From Rehmannia glutinosa (lineage: Eukaryota > Streptophyta > Magnoliopsida > Lamiales > Orobanchaceae): 64,000 nucleotides of DNA. Where the stretch lies: assembly GCA_016081115.2 (NCBI GenBank), contig JABTTQ020000663.1, positions 62,001 through 126,000 on the forward strand. Direction: 5' to 3'. A program made the position numbers and the translations under genes. The notes beneath the pieces were generated by a model. That model was not told where the DNA came from. It saw only the letters and a list, made by a program, of their open reading frames with translations, and ran no database searches. Positions 1 to 9,219 of the stretch are shown piece after piece; the first letter of the stretch is position 1; every line of letters starts with the position of its first letter.

Positions 1-545
1 CACCCCTTGGGACCTACACTTTGGTTGTATTTGTTATGTCTGAATGATCGTGATAACATTGCTCAATTTGGCTCTAAGGGTGATAAAAGTCTTTTCTTAG
101 GTTACTCTTCGAATAGCCATGCATATCGAGTTTATAATCTTCGGACAAAGACGGTAGTGGAATCTATAAATATTGTATTTGATGATCTTTCTAGTCTTGC
201 AGAAACCATGGAACAAATACATTTGATGACTTGATGGAAATGTCATGGGCTCAACAATCGCATTCTGTACCAGATGTTATACCGAATGATACAACATCTG
301 CAACCACATCTTCGCAGCATGAATCGAGTACTAATGCAGATGTCGTAAAAGATGTTGTCCCAGATGTCGTAAAAGATGTTACCCCAGATGTCATAACATA
401 TGCTACCACATCTGGATCTGCAGATAATAGAATTAATTCTGACCCTCATATTGAAGCAAACTTGGAAGGACATGATTTAATCATCAATGAAAGACAAGAT
501 CCCCAAGCAGAATTCAAAAGAATCATCCAATCTCTCAAGTCATAG
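1..545 (+). pseudogene. Copia pol remnant: integrase C-terminus and linker
   Basis: This is the downstream end of a Ty1/copia integrase followed by the variable linker that precedes reverse transcriptase. The frame from 7 reads KGDKSLFLGYSSNSHAYRVY and then a VVESINIVFDD-type segment, which is the usual copia integrase C-terminal signature. A second frame (231-545) is a Ser/Thr/Asp-rich linker containing a short repeated block, DVVPDVVKDVTPDV. The catalytic integrase core lies before the window. The frame change near 231 and the missing upstream part make it a broken copy. It is followed by the RT/RNase H remnant on the same strand. Confidence 0.85.
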
Positions 546-1015
546 GTGATGTATCTGAAAGCATAAGAACTAGAAAGAAAGAAAGGGTAAGCTATCGAGA
601 TATGGTAAGACTAGTGTGTTTGTCTTCTACTTGTTCCATGGTAAGAACTTTCTGTTGTGTTACTTTTTCTGAGCCTAAAAATGTGTTTGATGTTTTGAAA
701 GATGATTTTTGGAATAATGCTTTGCATGAAGATTTTGATCGATCCAATAGAAAAGAAAGTGATTTTCATTGTGATATTTTAACCATCTATTGTGATAATA
801 TGAGTGCAATTGATATTTCAAAAAACCCTGTCCAACACTCTCGTACTAAACACATAGATATTAGACATCACTTTATTCGAGATTTAGTTGAGACAAATAT
901 AATTCAAATTGAATATATTGATACTTCAAATCAGCTTGCAGCTATCTTCACCAAGGCTTTGGATTTTGAGAGATTCTCCAATTTAAGGAAGTCTCTTGGT
1001 TTGTGTATTCTCTGA
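546..1015 (+). pseudogene. Copia pol remnant: RT start fused to RNase H by deletion
   Basis: The 602-1015 frame starts in the pre-RT linker, passes a stretch resembling the first residues of copia RT (FWNNALHEDFDRSNRKE), and then jumps directly into the last part of RNase H: CDNMSAIDISKNP, HSRTKHIDIRHHFIRD and LAAIFTKALDFERF. All RT catalytic motifs (SAFLNG, YVDD) and the first part of RNase H are absent, so an internal deletion near 755 removed roughly two kilobases of coding sequence. The frame stays open across the junction. It is a dead element whose remaining parts are still easily recognised. Confidence 0.85.
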
Positions 1016-1833
1016 AATGTTACACGAGATGTTGCACATTGCACATCACATCCGCTGTGACATCCAAACACTGCATCTCTATTCCTCTCCTCTATTTCTT
1101 TTTGAATATTTTTTTGTAAACATCCCTGCATAGTAAGCTCATCATGCATATCTGCAAAACGTGGATTGATGGTTCGAACTAGTCACATATATTGTCTTTC
1201 TTGGAAAATCGGTTTGAGTTGATCTCTCCAATTCAAAAAAAATGATAATATTTTTCCCAGTAGCTGAGTTGTAAATAAAGTCTTGATCATGCTTGGAGGC
1301 CTTCTAGAAAAAAGCTACCAATCCTTTATGTGAAGCTATTCCTTGTGACTAATTTTTTCAAGCTTATTGTTGTATAAAAAGGCATGATCATGTGAAAAAT
1401 GAGCTACCTATGGCATTTGAGTGAAAGCTCCCTGTTGGTTAACTCCCTCATGAGACTTGGAAAAATTGAAGAAAACTCGAAAATTTTGAAAAGCTGAGAT
1501 TTTGGATTGTGATTCATTAAATCAGTTTTGTACAGGTGTGACTCAAAATATAACAACATTTGAACCTATATCCATTGTTGCAGCACGTCTCTCCTTTTGT
1601 GTGTGATTTTTTTTAGTTTAGGCATATATTAGGTTTTGCATGTCCTGGTGGTGATGACTAATTTCTTGAGATTTGGTTTCCATATATAATCGAGTTTAAT
1701 ATTTTCCTCTTCCCAAAATATTGAAAATCTTGATGGATAATAATTAGTAGGTTATACACGGTTTGAAGGACTTGGAAGATTTGAATTGATTTTGCTCATA
1801 ATTATCTATATCTTTGGTTAAGAGTATCATTGA

Positions 1834-2171
1834 TGTTGGACCTCAAGCGCTTTCCTGGATTGACGACTGTCCCCACAAACCAACACGAGTCTTTTCTAGC
1901 GCACTTTGTCCTCACTCACGCGCACCCTGGAAAACTTCCCAAAGGGTCACCCATCCCATGTCTACTCCAGGCCAAGCACACTTAACCTCAGAGTTTCTAT
2001 GTAATGGGCACCAGAAAAGAAGATGCATCTGTTGGTATAGGTAGCCCAAATCAAATCCTTTAAGCTATCTTTTAACTATGCAATCCAGCGCTTACGAGTT
2101 TGAATCACGGGCCGCGCCTCGCGCCTCTTTTAAAGCCCATTAAAGGCAGGATGCTGGACCAAATCTCAACA
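1834..2171 (-). repeat. Cassandra 3' LTR
   Basis: A 338-bp LTR, the 3' LTR in element orientation. It begins TGTTGAGATT on the minus strand, directly after the polypurine tract (plus 2172-2184). It contains the 5S-derived block at about 1920-2012. Confidence 0.9.
1920..2012 (-). promoter_or_regulatory. 5S rRNA-derived Pol III promoter block in Cassandra 3' LTR
   Basis: Read on the minus strand, this block contains GGTTAAGTGTGCTTGG (box A region, 1972-1987) and GGGATGGGTGACC followed by GGGAAG (box C region, about 1937-1958), in the order and spacing of plant 5S rRNA. The box A copy has one change from the usual TTAAGCGTGC. Whether it is transcribed cannot be seen here. Confidence 0.85.
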
Positions 2172-2488
2172 ATCCCCCTCCCAGCATCTGCCAGCATTTA
2201 AGCTCCAGTGCTTGGCAACCTCCGCTACCCGCCAAACTTCCTTAGTTCTAATGCCAACTTCTTCAGTTCAAGCATCGCGTCACGCCAGCCTCTCAGTTCC
2301 GGCCACCCAGTAACCTACACCTTCAGTTCCAGTCCATTTACCTCATTTCCGGCCACTTGGTAACCTACCCTTCAGTTCTGGTTCGTTTACCTCCGCTGCG
2401 CCAGCATCTTAGTTCCACCGCTCCTGGCAACTTCCACTGCAGCGTGCTTCCAAGTGAATTCAAACCCGTGACCTGCTCTGATACCAGT

Positions 2489-2826
2489 TGTTGGACCTCA
2501 AGTGCTTTCCTGGATTGACGATTGTCCCCACAAACCAACACGAGTATTTTCTAGTGCGCTTTGTCCTCACTCACGCGCACCCTGGAAAACTTCCCAGGGG
2601 GTCACCCATCCCATGTCTAATCCAGGCCAAGCACGCTTAACCTCAGAGTTTGTATGTAATGGGCACCAGAAAAGAAGATGCATCTGTTGGTATAGGTAGC
2701 CCAAATCAAATCATTTAAGATATCCTTTAACTATGCAATCCAGCGCTCACAAGTTCGAATCGCGGGCTGCGCCTCGCACCTCTTTTAAAGCCCATCGCAG
2801 GCAGGATGCTGGACCAAATCCCAACA
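2489..2826 (-). repeat. Cassandra 5' LTR
   Basis: A 338-bp LTR, the 5' LTR in element orientation. It has the same length as its partner and is followed on the minus strand by two bases and the tRNA-Met primer-binding site. Confidence 0.9.
2575..2667 (-). promoter_or_regulatory. 5S rRNA-derived Pol III promoter block in Cassandra 5' LTR
   Basis: This is the same block as in the partner LTR. It keeps the canonical GGTTAAGCGTGCTTGG box A (2627-2642) and GGATGGGTGACCCCCTGGGA box C (about 2592-2613). As the upstream LTR with the better box A, it is the more plausible Pol III start of the two. Confidence 0.87.
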
Positions 2827-3299
2827 ATTGATTTGTAGGATTCTATTTCTATATTTTTGGGAATCCTAATTTATGGAAAATCTTTTTTTTTCTTTATTCT
2901 TGATCATCTTTTTGATGTTTGTCTTCCAAAATTTTCAGAGTGTTATGATCCTTTATTCTTCTTAATTTTTTATATTTAAATTGAACTTTTTACGTATTCA
3001 AGTCAAGGGGAGCATACATGATTTTGTTACCTCTATTTTCTGGACTAAAAAGGGGAAAAAAGGTTGATTAATCTGGGTTGTGATACTTTCGATTTAGGGG
3101 GAGTTTTCTAGTTTTGGATATTTGATATTTGATTGCTTTCTTTGAATGTTTGTTGTTGTTTTGAAATGTGCTCTTAAATTAGATTGCATTTTGTTCAACA
3201 TGCGTTTTGAGGAGAGATTTTTATGCATGCGATTTTGGGGGAGATTATTTGATTTGTGCTTGAAAACTATTTTGTCCAGAAAGGCAAAAAGGGGGCGAT

Positions 3300-3760
3300 T
3301 GTTAGGGCATAATTTTTACGCCTAAATAATTTGCTAAAATAAAGGATAGTGTTTTGATTTATTTTGTCTTTCTAGACTTATGGTAAAATTGAGTTGGATA
3401 TAGATTAGGAAAGAAATCATCTTGATATGGTTTAGATATATTAGGACTCTTTGATATTTATCTTATTTCCTAACATAAGTGATATACTTGTCTTATATTT
3501 GTATATATCTTCTTTCCTTGTGTATTAGGACTTTTTGATGGACTTGGACGCATATATAAAGAGAAGAGGACGTCCATAATCTTTACACAAGAAATACACT
3601 AGAGTTATAAGAGTCTTGAGAGAGTTAAGAGTCATACAAGCACAAGGAGTCTCGCTGCCCTGGATGCGATCTCGAATGTGACTACATCTGAGATTACATT
3701 TAGCTCTGCAGTTGTGTTTGTTAGCTTTTTCATCCATTTATTTTAGTATTGTAACTAACA
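3300..3760 (+). repeat. 3' LTR of the first Copia
   Basis: The LTR starts TGTTAGGGC immediately after the purine tract ending at 3299. It contains a TATA-like CATATATAAAG near 3550. The 6-bp pairing TGTTAG (3300) with CTAACA (ending 3760) supports a 461-bp LTR. The end is less certain than the start, because the following 300 bp also look like U5 sequence. The 5' LTR is outside the window, so the target duplication cannot be tested. Confidence 0.65.
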
Positions 3761-4068
3761 AAGTCCACACATGTCTATTGTTGGATGAGTTGAATTACAT
3801 AGATCAGATCTACTCTAGATAGGAGTTTTTCGTTGATTTTCTATTAGTTGGTTTTAGTATTTTTGTATACGAAATCATACAATTTTACTAGTGAAAATTT
3901 TCGCCATATTGACACATCTATGAGCTAGTTGGCTTGTAGATATTTTTTATATCTTGTGTCTTATTTCTGTTTTCGAAATTCCACTGCATGTGATTGTAAA
4001 TGTGATCACATATGCAATCACATCTATACTCTGCGAAACTTTTGGTATTTATCTATGCTATAATTCTT
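3761..4068. other. Unassigned AT-rich spacer, possibly more LTR
   Basis: There is no coding signal. The segment either flanks the Copia insertion or is the last part of a longer Copia LTR. It carries short self-complementary words around TGTGATCACA near 4000. It stops where the Gypsy gag frame begins. Confidence 0.4.
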
Positions 4069-4521
4069 TCAAAATTGTTTGTCCATCATGTGACTTGAAT
4101 CAATGTTATCCACTTTATCTGTCAGTTTTATGATTTGGGAGTCTTGCTCTTTAATGCGATTTGTAAGTCTTTCAACGACCTTCGTCAAATTTGCAAGTTG
4201 CTCTTCGAGCGAAGTAGTTTAGACCACCATGACTATTGCAGGTTCAAAGCTTGAGTTTGTATAAGGTTCCTGCATAGATATTGGATCAAGAAACTCTTTC
4301 GTTGCAGCTCCAGAGTTTTGATTTGCCTCCAGCTTGAGTGAAAATTTATTTGACAATATTCGAACACCTTGTTTTCCTGTCCCGTCATTTGTTGGAGAAG
4401 TAACTTCATGGTTCGATGACTCACCAACTTGTCTTGCCCCCTTATGCATGTATTTTGGAGGAGTGGCTTCATAGTTCGGCATTGAAAAATCAATATTTGT
4501 GGATTTGGAGTTGTTGACCAT
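4069..4521 (-). pseudogene. Gypsy gag N-terminus, one stop codon
   Basis: The frame opens at an ATG at 4521 (MVNNSKSTNIDF) and runs to a TGA at 4069, broken only by an in-frame TAA at 4219-4221. After that stop it reads TTSLEEQLANLTKVVERL and then KEQDSQIIKLTDKVDNIDSS. This is the heptad-like coiled coil found near the start of many plant Ty3/gypsy gag proteins. The Ser/Thr-rich stretch before it is also usual. The gag core, zinc knuckle and pol are missing because the element is cut off at about 4069. An LTR lies upstream, as expected for a 5' end. The open frame extends to 4596, but the part before 4521 reads as leader. Confidence 0.65.
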
Positions 4522-4599
4522 CTTCGCTGATATATGAACTTGATTTGAAGAGAAGAGATGAGAGGTAGAAATTAACAAACAAGAAAAATAGTACAAACT

Positions 4600-6008
4600 G
4601 AATTTATATATGAATCAAAATATTAAATAAGGATTACAATCTCTAGAATCCTCTGATTCTTCTCTTGAAGAATATAATATCTCGAATTTGTTAATTTGGA
4701 GATGCAATCTTTAGTTTGATCTACTCCAAATTGGAACTTGAGTTTCAATAACGGTAATTCGAGGGCTTGAAAGCTTAATCTCGAATCAAACGTGGAGTAT
4801 TCAATGATATTTGACTTTTAAACTTGGACCTTCTTCGTGGGTTTGCCTCTTCGATCTTCCTCCAAGAGGGATTTGACTTCAATAAAGTTAACTCGAGGCT
4901 TGAAAGTTTATTCCTGAATCAAACACCGTGATTTGAGTGGACTCCATGATGAACGCCTTGAATATTGTGGATCTCCTTGAATTTGTTTTTCTTGACTTCT
5001 GAGAATTTCCTCCACCGCCTTCTTGTTTGGATTTCTTCTCTTTGAATTATGTGTGTCCATGAATTATGAAGAGAGCCTCTATTTATAGGTGTGGGATGGG
5101 GATTTTTGCCATAATTATTGTTAGGGATGGCCATGGTTCCGAACCGATTGCAGTTCCAAAACCGGGTTACGGTTCCTCATTTTGGAGGAACGTAAGGCGA
5201 AAGCTATTCTACTGTTCGGTTTCCAAAACAGAACCGTCGATTCGAACCGGTTAACCCTGCTCCTCCACGGTTCCGGTTGCGGTTTTAACCGAAACCGTTT
5301 GTTTATCTTTTGATAATTTTTTGATTTCTTAAAATAATTTATCATTTTCAGTTAAAAGAAGGATAAAAAAAAGACTTCGACTTAATATTCAATAAGTTTT
5401 ATACTTAATATTAATAATAATATTAAACTATCTGTATATACTATTAGAGTATAGAAAAATCAAAGTTCACATAGTTCGCTTACAACATTAGGTATAAAAC
5501 GTGTCTCATGTAGTTACGAAAATAAAACATCATAATAAGCATTTAATATTTCTTCTAGCTTTACCGAAAACAAGATTGTTGATTTTAATCTTAAAAAAAA
5601 TGGTTCCATCACGGTTCCACCGATGGTTCTAACCGCCGGTTCCACGATTTTGAGACCAGGAGCGGAACTTAATCGGCCTACATGGTTCCGGTTGGTTTTG
5701 GAACCTATTGACCACGATTCACGGTTTAGGAACCGTTGACCACGGTTTCGGTACCAGTTTGGAACCCGATTTCGGTTCCATTTGGCCAACCCTAATTATT
5801 GGGTGGAATGGGGCATTTTGATTGACCGATCATGATTTTTCTTGCATATCTTCCCATAATCAAAAGAATATGATTTGATTTGATTTGACTTGATTTACTT
5901 ACCAAAACATTGGTAAATCACTTCCTTATTTGCAAGATCTTACCTTGATAGCTAAGATTGAAGATTTAGATACTTGACAATATTTGGTAATAAATTTAGG
6001 TGTCTACA
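4600..6008 (-). repeat. 5' LTR of the Gypsy element, split by a MITE
   Basis: On the minus strand the LTR begins TGTAGACACC at 6008 and runs toward the gag start. A TATA box (TATAAATA, plus 5080-5087) followed by GAGGC gives a plausible transcription start just downstream. Two diverged direct repeats of about 60 bp (4747-4806 and 4877-4932, both around a TCGAG-GCTTGAAAG core) lie downstream of the TATA box. The downstream boundary near 4600 is an estimate. The hAT-like element at 5122-5794 lies inside the LTR, upstream of the TATA box. Confidence 0.5.
5122..5794. mobile_element. hAT-like MITE rich in GGTTCC/GGAACC
   Basis: A 673-bp non-coding element with inverted ends TAGGGATGGCC and GGCCAACCCTA and an 8-bp near-perfect target duplication (ATTATTGT at 5114-5121, ATTATTGG at 5795-5802). 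The subterminal regions are packed with GGTTCC, AACCGG and related words in both orientations. The TAGGGATGGC start and 8-bp duplication fit non-autonomous hAT elements. The middle is AT-rich. Confidence 0.75.
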
Positions 6009-6122
6009 GGAGTATTTATAAGATACGAAAACTTGGGTTATTATTAGTGTTTGTGATGCTTTTTGTGGACTCCATTATTATGTTTGGGCCTTTGGTCCCT
6101 TATTATTTGGGCTTTTATTATA

Positions 6123-6150
6123 CTAGTAAGAAATACGTGCTTCACACGTA
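6123..6150 (-). mobile_element. Helitron-like 3' terminus
   Basis: Read on the minus strand, a short hairpin (TACGTG and CACGTA arms, plus 6134-6150) is followed seven bases later by CTAG and a T, the classic Helitron 3' end. No matching 5' end could be assigned with confidence. Confidence 0.5.
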
Positions 6151-7309
6151 ATGTATATGAAATTATTAAAATAGTTATATTATTAAATAATTTTATTGAT
6201 GAGTGTTAAAATCTTTTAAAGTACTTTACAAATAAATATGTATAAATTAAATACTCAAATTATTAAAATTGAAATGTCTCAAAGTATTTTAATATATATT
6301 TTATTAATCACAAGTATAAATTGATATGAATGATTAAGTAAATCTTTTAAAACTCAATCCAACAAAAATTTTAAAATTAAATATAACAACAATATAAGTT
6401 CTTCTATTAAAGAAACGAAACTCAAAACAAATATTATATTAAAATATAAAAGATATGGTAAAGCTGAAAGCTGATTACATATAGAATCTTAATTATAATA
6501 CTAATTAACGTGAATATTTTTATCGAGAATACTTAAACTTAATGTTAATGAAATCCATCTGTTTTAAGAATCGTATTCAAATAATAAACTTTAATCAATA
6601 CATATATGAAAATTAATCCATTATTGTCATCAAGAGTCGTATTTTAAATTTAACTATAACTATAACTTGAAATATAAGTTTTGAAACTCTATCCAATTGC
6701 ATATAAAATATATTCACTTAACAAACTAGTAAGGTGAACGTGCGTTGCACATGAACCAATTAATTTTATTAATTTAATTCAATAAAATCTATAAATTAGA
6801 ATCTATTTTTATTATATTATTTGTATTTATAATGTATCTTAAAAGAAAGTTTGCAAAAAACTAAATTTAAACTTATTTGTTGGTGAAATAAGATTAACAC
6901 ATTTTGAACTAAAAAACATGATACTCAAATGATATTATCACTCAACAAAGTACAATGAATATTAAAAAACTGATGTGTAATCTATATATAAATTTAAAAA
7001 TATATATTCAAGAACTCGTTTTAGATTAATGCATCTTTTGTTTGATTTTTGAGTGACTACTTCTTCTTCATACTTAGCTTTGATATTTTTTTGCAGTTTT
7101 GTTAATGCACTTTTAGCCCGAGCATGATTGGTTGACGTATGGATGTATTTCTCTTTTATTCCATTTCCTTATGTGTGTTATCTTTTAAATTAGTTTGACT
7201 ACAAGATTCAGTTTTTCGTTTATCACATGTGCCTCTTTTGTTAAGGACGATGAGAAAGTGAAATTCTATTTTATGTTTAGTAGCTTAGCTCCCGTAATAT
7301 TTTGATTCA
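6151..7309. other. AT-rich non-coding sequence
   Basis: No gene is supported on either strand. Apart from the Helitron-like end at 6727 I see no repeat structure that can be bounded. Confidence 0.6.
6727..6755 (-). mobile_element. Helitron-like 3' terminus
   Basis: On the minus strand, the hairpin GTGC-AAC-GCAC is followed by CTAG and a T. The 5' end at 24110 could be its partner once the 12.9-kb Copia at 7418-20299 is subtracted, which would give an element of about 4.5 kb. That pairing is a guess. Confidence 0.5.
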
Positions 7310-7417
7310 AGTTCTCCTTTTTTTTTTAAATTTAAGTACATATCTTGGGAGGAAAGGGATGATGGGAATCAAATCTCAAACCTCTAGCTGAGATGAGAGT
7401 CTTTACCACTCGACCAT
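7310..7417 (-). repeat. tRNA-derived SINE-like remnant
   Basis: On the minus strand it reads TGGTCGAGTGGTAAAGACTC (box A-like) and, about 20 bases later, GGTTTGAGATTTGATTCCC (box B-like), followed by an A-rich tail. This looks like a tRNA-derived SINE head. The 12.9-kb Copia inserted at its 5' edge. It is not a functional tRNA gene because no cloverleaf can be drawn. Confidence 0.5.
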
Positions 7418-8968
7418 TGTAGGTCCCAAGGGGTGTAAGTGTAAGGTTTAGAAGGGGGGGTTGAATAAACCTTACCAAATTTTCGATTTAGTCCTTTTAA
7501 ATCTACAGAGTTGATTCTACACAATTTGTGTCGTTGATGGACGATCGAATTAGTCACTCAAGTAGAGTTAATCTCTCAACAGACTCGGTTGAGTGTTGAT
7601 GGAGTAACTCAAATTGTTGGCTATAATTTAACTCAATTTGTGGTTTTATTTTATTGGAAGACTTAACACCCTTAAGTTTGATTAAGCAAAATTTTAGAGC
7701 TTGATTTAGTACTTATAAATTATCAAATGGATAGCAAATTTATCGTGAGATATAAGCGAGTTAAAAGTGCGAGAATTTAAATCTTTGAAATGTAAATGAC
7801 ACAATAAAGTTTTTATAGAGGTTCGAAGATGGGGTAATTCTTCTACTCCTCTCTTCTCCAACTCCTGGAAGAATCCACTAAGTAATGATCGGTTTACAAA
7901 GTGGTAACGATCCGGATACAAGTCTTGATCACAACAGCCGACTTGATCCTTGGGACTCGATCCGAGACGCCTTGATCACTCGGTGGCTTCTCGTGCGACT
8001 CGAAACCTTCTTCACGGGCGGTGTTTGCGCTTGTTACTACAGCTCACTTGCTCAAGCTCTTTGGATTTGATCACGAAGCCCTCCAAAAGCTTAAGACTTG
8101 GTTCAACCTTGAACCTTTCTACAATCCTTCCCGGAATGTAGACCCCTTGTTTTCAAAAGTTTCCTCTTCAACTCGATTGAAGTTCTCTTTCCTTCACGGG
8201 TGAGTGTTGGATTGATGTACTTCGTAATGTAGGCTTGAGGATTGAGAATGTTTGAGTTTTTCTAATATGCTTGTATATCTCACGTGTGTGTCATCCCCTG
8301 TTTCTCAAACAAACTCCTCGGCCTTTTATAGTGAACTTTCAAAAATTTGCCCGTTGAAGAGATAGGCTTATTTTTGAAAGTCACTTTGCGATCGTTGGCT
8401 TGCGATTCTTGGAATTGTCGTTTCCTCGTATGAATTGTTCTTTCACCTTTTGAGTTCGACACGGTGTAGTGCTTCCCATTGGTTCATTCCTTTTGCACGC
8501 TTCGGGACCGAGCACTCCAAGAAAGGTGGTATGGAGATATTACTTGTTTAATTAAATCTCTTGATTTACGTAGGCAACGGTTCTTTTCTGATTATCTCGA
8601 CTTGACCGCATTTCCTTGCTTTCCCCAGGTGACTTAGAGTCGACTTCCAATCATTGGATGACTCTTGTCACTTCAACTTGAGACTTGGCTTTTCTTGAGT
8701 TGACTTGTGATGCTCCACTCAGTGCATCTCACCGCTTCTTGAGAGAGTTCCGTCTACTCTTCTTTGCCATACTCAATTTTGTCTCGCAGTGAGTCTTCCT
8801 TCCGAGTCTTGATTGTCTTCTTGCATGTTAGGGCGTAGGCCGACTTAACTCGGCTTGGCCAGCACTCTATTCATTACAATGCATTTTACAACAAGAATTG
8901 GGGTGCCAACTTTCTATTCTAAGTTTTACATGGCATTCATCAAAATCTAAACAATAAAATTCCTAACA
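7418..8968 (-). repeat. 3' LTR of the 12.9-kb Copia
   Basis: A 1551-bp partner LTR, adjoining a polypurine tract. The TATA box is at about 8323-8331. Open frames on its plus strand (7885-8203) are artefacts of non-coding sequence. Confidence 0.92.
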
Positions 8969-8987
8969 ATTTCCCCCTTTTTGATGA
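8969..8987 (-). promoter_or_regulatory. Polypurine tract
   Basis: Minus-strand CATCAAAAAGGGGGAAAT directly abuts the 3' LTR, as needed to prime plus-strand DNA synthesis. Confidence 0.8.
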
Positions 8988-9219
8988 TGCCAAAACTTAA
9001 ACCATACAAAGATGCAAATAACAAAGATACATACTGAGATAGTGTATTGACATAGAATGTATCTTGTGAGAATCAATCTTTTTATTGATCATATCATTCT
9101 TGTACTTAACACAATGTTTACAAGGTGTATCGAGTATATAATTGTCTTCACAAAAAAAATAAAGAATTTATAGCTTTATTACGGAAGACTTACATTGTAT
9201 GTATTTACATAATAAAATA

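Larger units (their letters stand above)
1834..2826 (-). mobile_element. Cassandra-type TRIM retrotransposon, complete
   Basis: This is a 993-bp non-coding element with two 338-bp LTRs (1834-2171 and 2489-2826), each with TGTTGG...CAACA ends. It is flanked by a perfect 5-bp target duplication ATTGA (1829-1833 and 2827-2831). On the minus strand the 5' LTR is followed by TGGTATCAGAGCA (2474-2486), a primer-binding site for initiator tRNA-Met, and a polypurine tract GGGAGGGGGAT abuts the 3' LTR. Both LTRs carry sequence derived from 5S rRNA, the hallmark of Cassandra. No protein is encoded, so it would need another element's enzymes to move. It inserted into the 3' region of the surrounding Copia. 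The two LTRs differ by about 20 substitutions counted by eye and no net length change. Confidence 0.93.
1016..3299 (+). other. 3' non-coding region of the first Copia
   Basis: This is the stretch between the RNase H stop and the 3' LTR. It has no coding signal on either strand that I can support. It is interrupted at 1834-2826 by the Cassandra element; without that and its target duplication the region is about 1.3 kb. Its last part contains several G-runs (for example at 3101-3110, 3236-3241 and 3290-3297). The final purine tract ending at 3299 directly abuts the LTR and is the best polypurine-tract candidate. Long 3' regions of this kind are common in copia elements. Confidence 0.6.

Noticed and set aside
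4219..4596. Host gene with an Argonaute-like N-terminus
   Set aside because: The GKQGVRILSNKF stretch looked faintly like an Argonaute start, but past the stop codon the same frame gives the coiled coil typical of Gypsy gag.
7310..7417. Possible tRNA gene
   Set aside because: Box A and B-like words are present on the minus strand, but no acceptor stem or anticodon arm can be drawn. Better read as a SINE head.
8021..8203. Open frames in the LTRs of the 12.9-kb Copia (7885-8203, 19322-19516, 19686-19997)
   Set aside because: They do not keep frame between the two LTR copies and have no domain, so they are non-coding LTR sequence.
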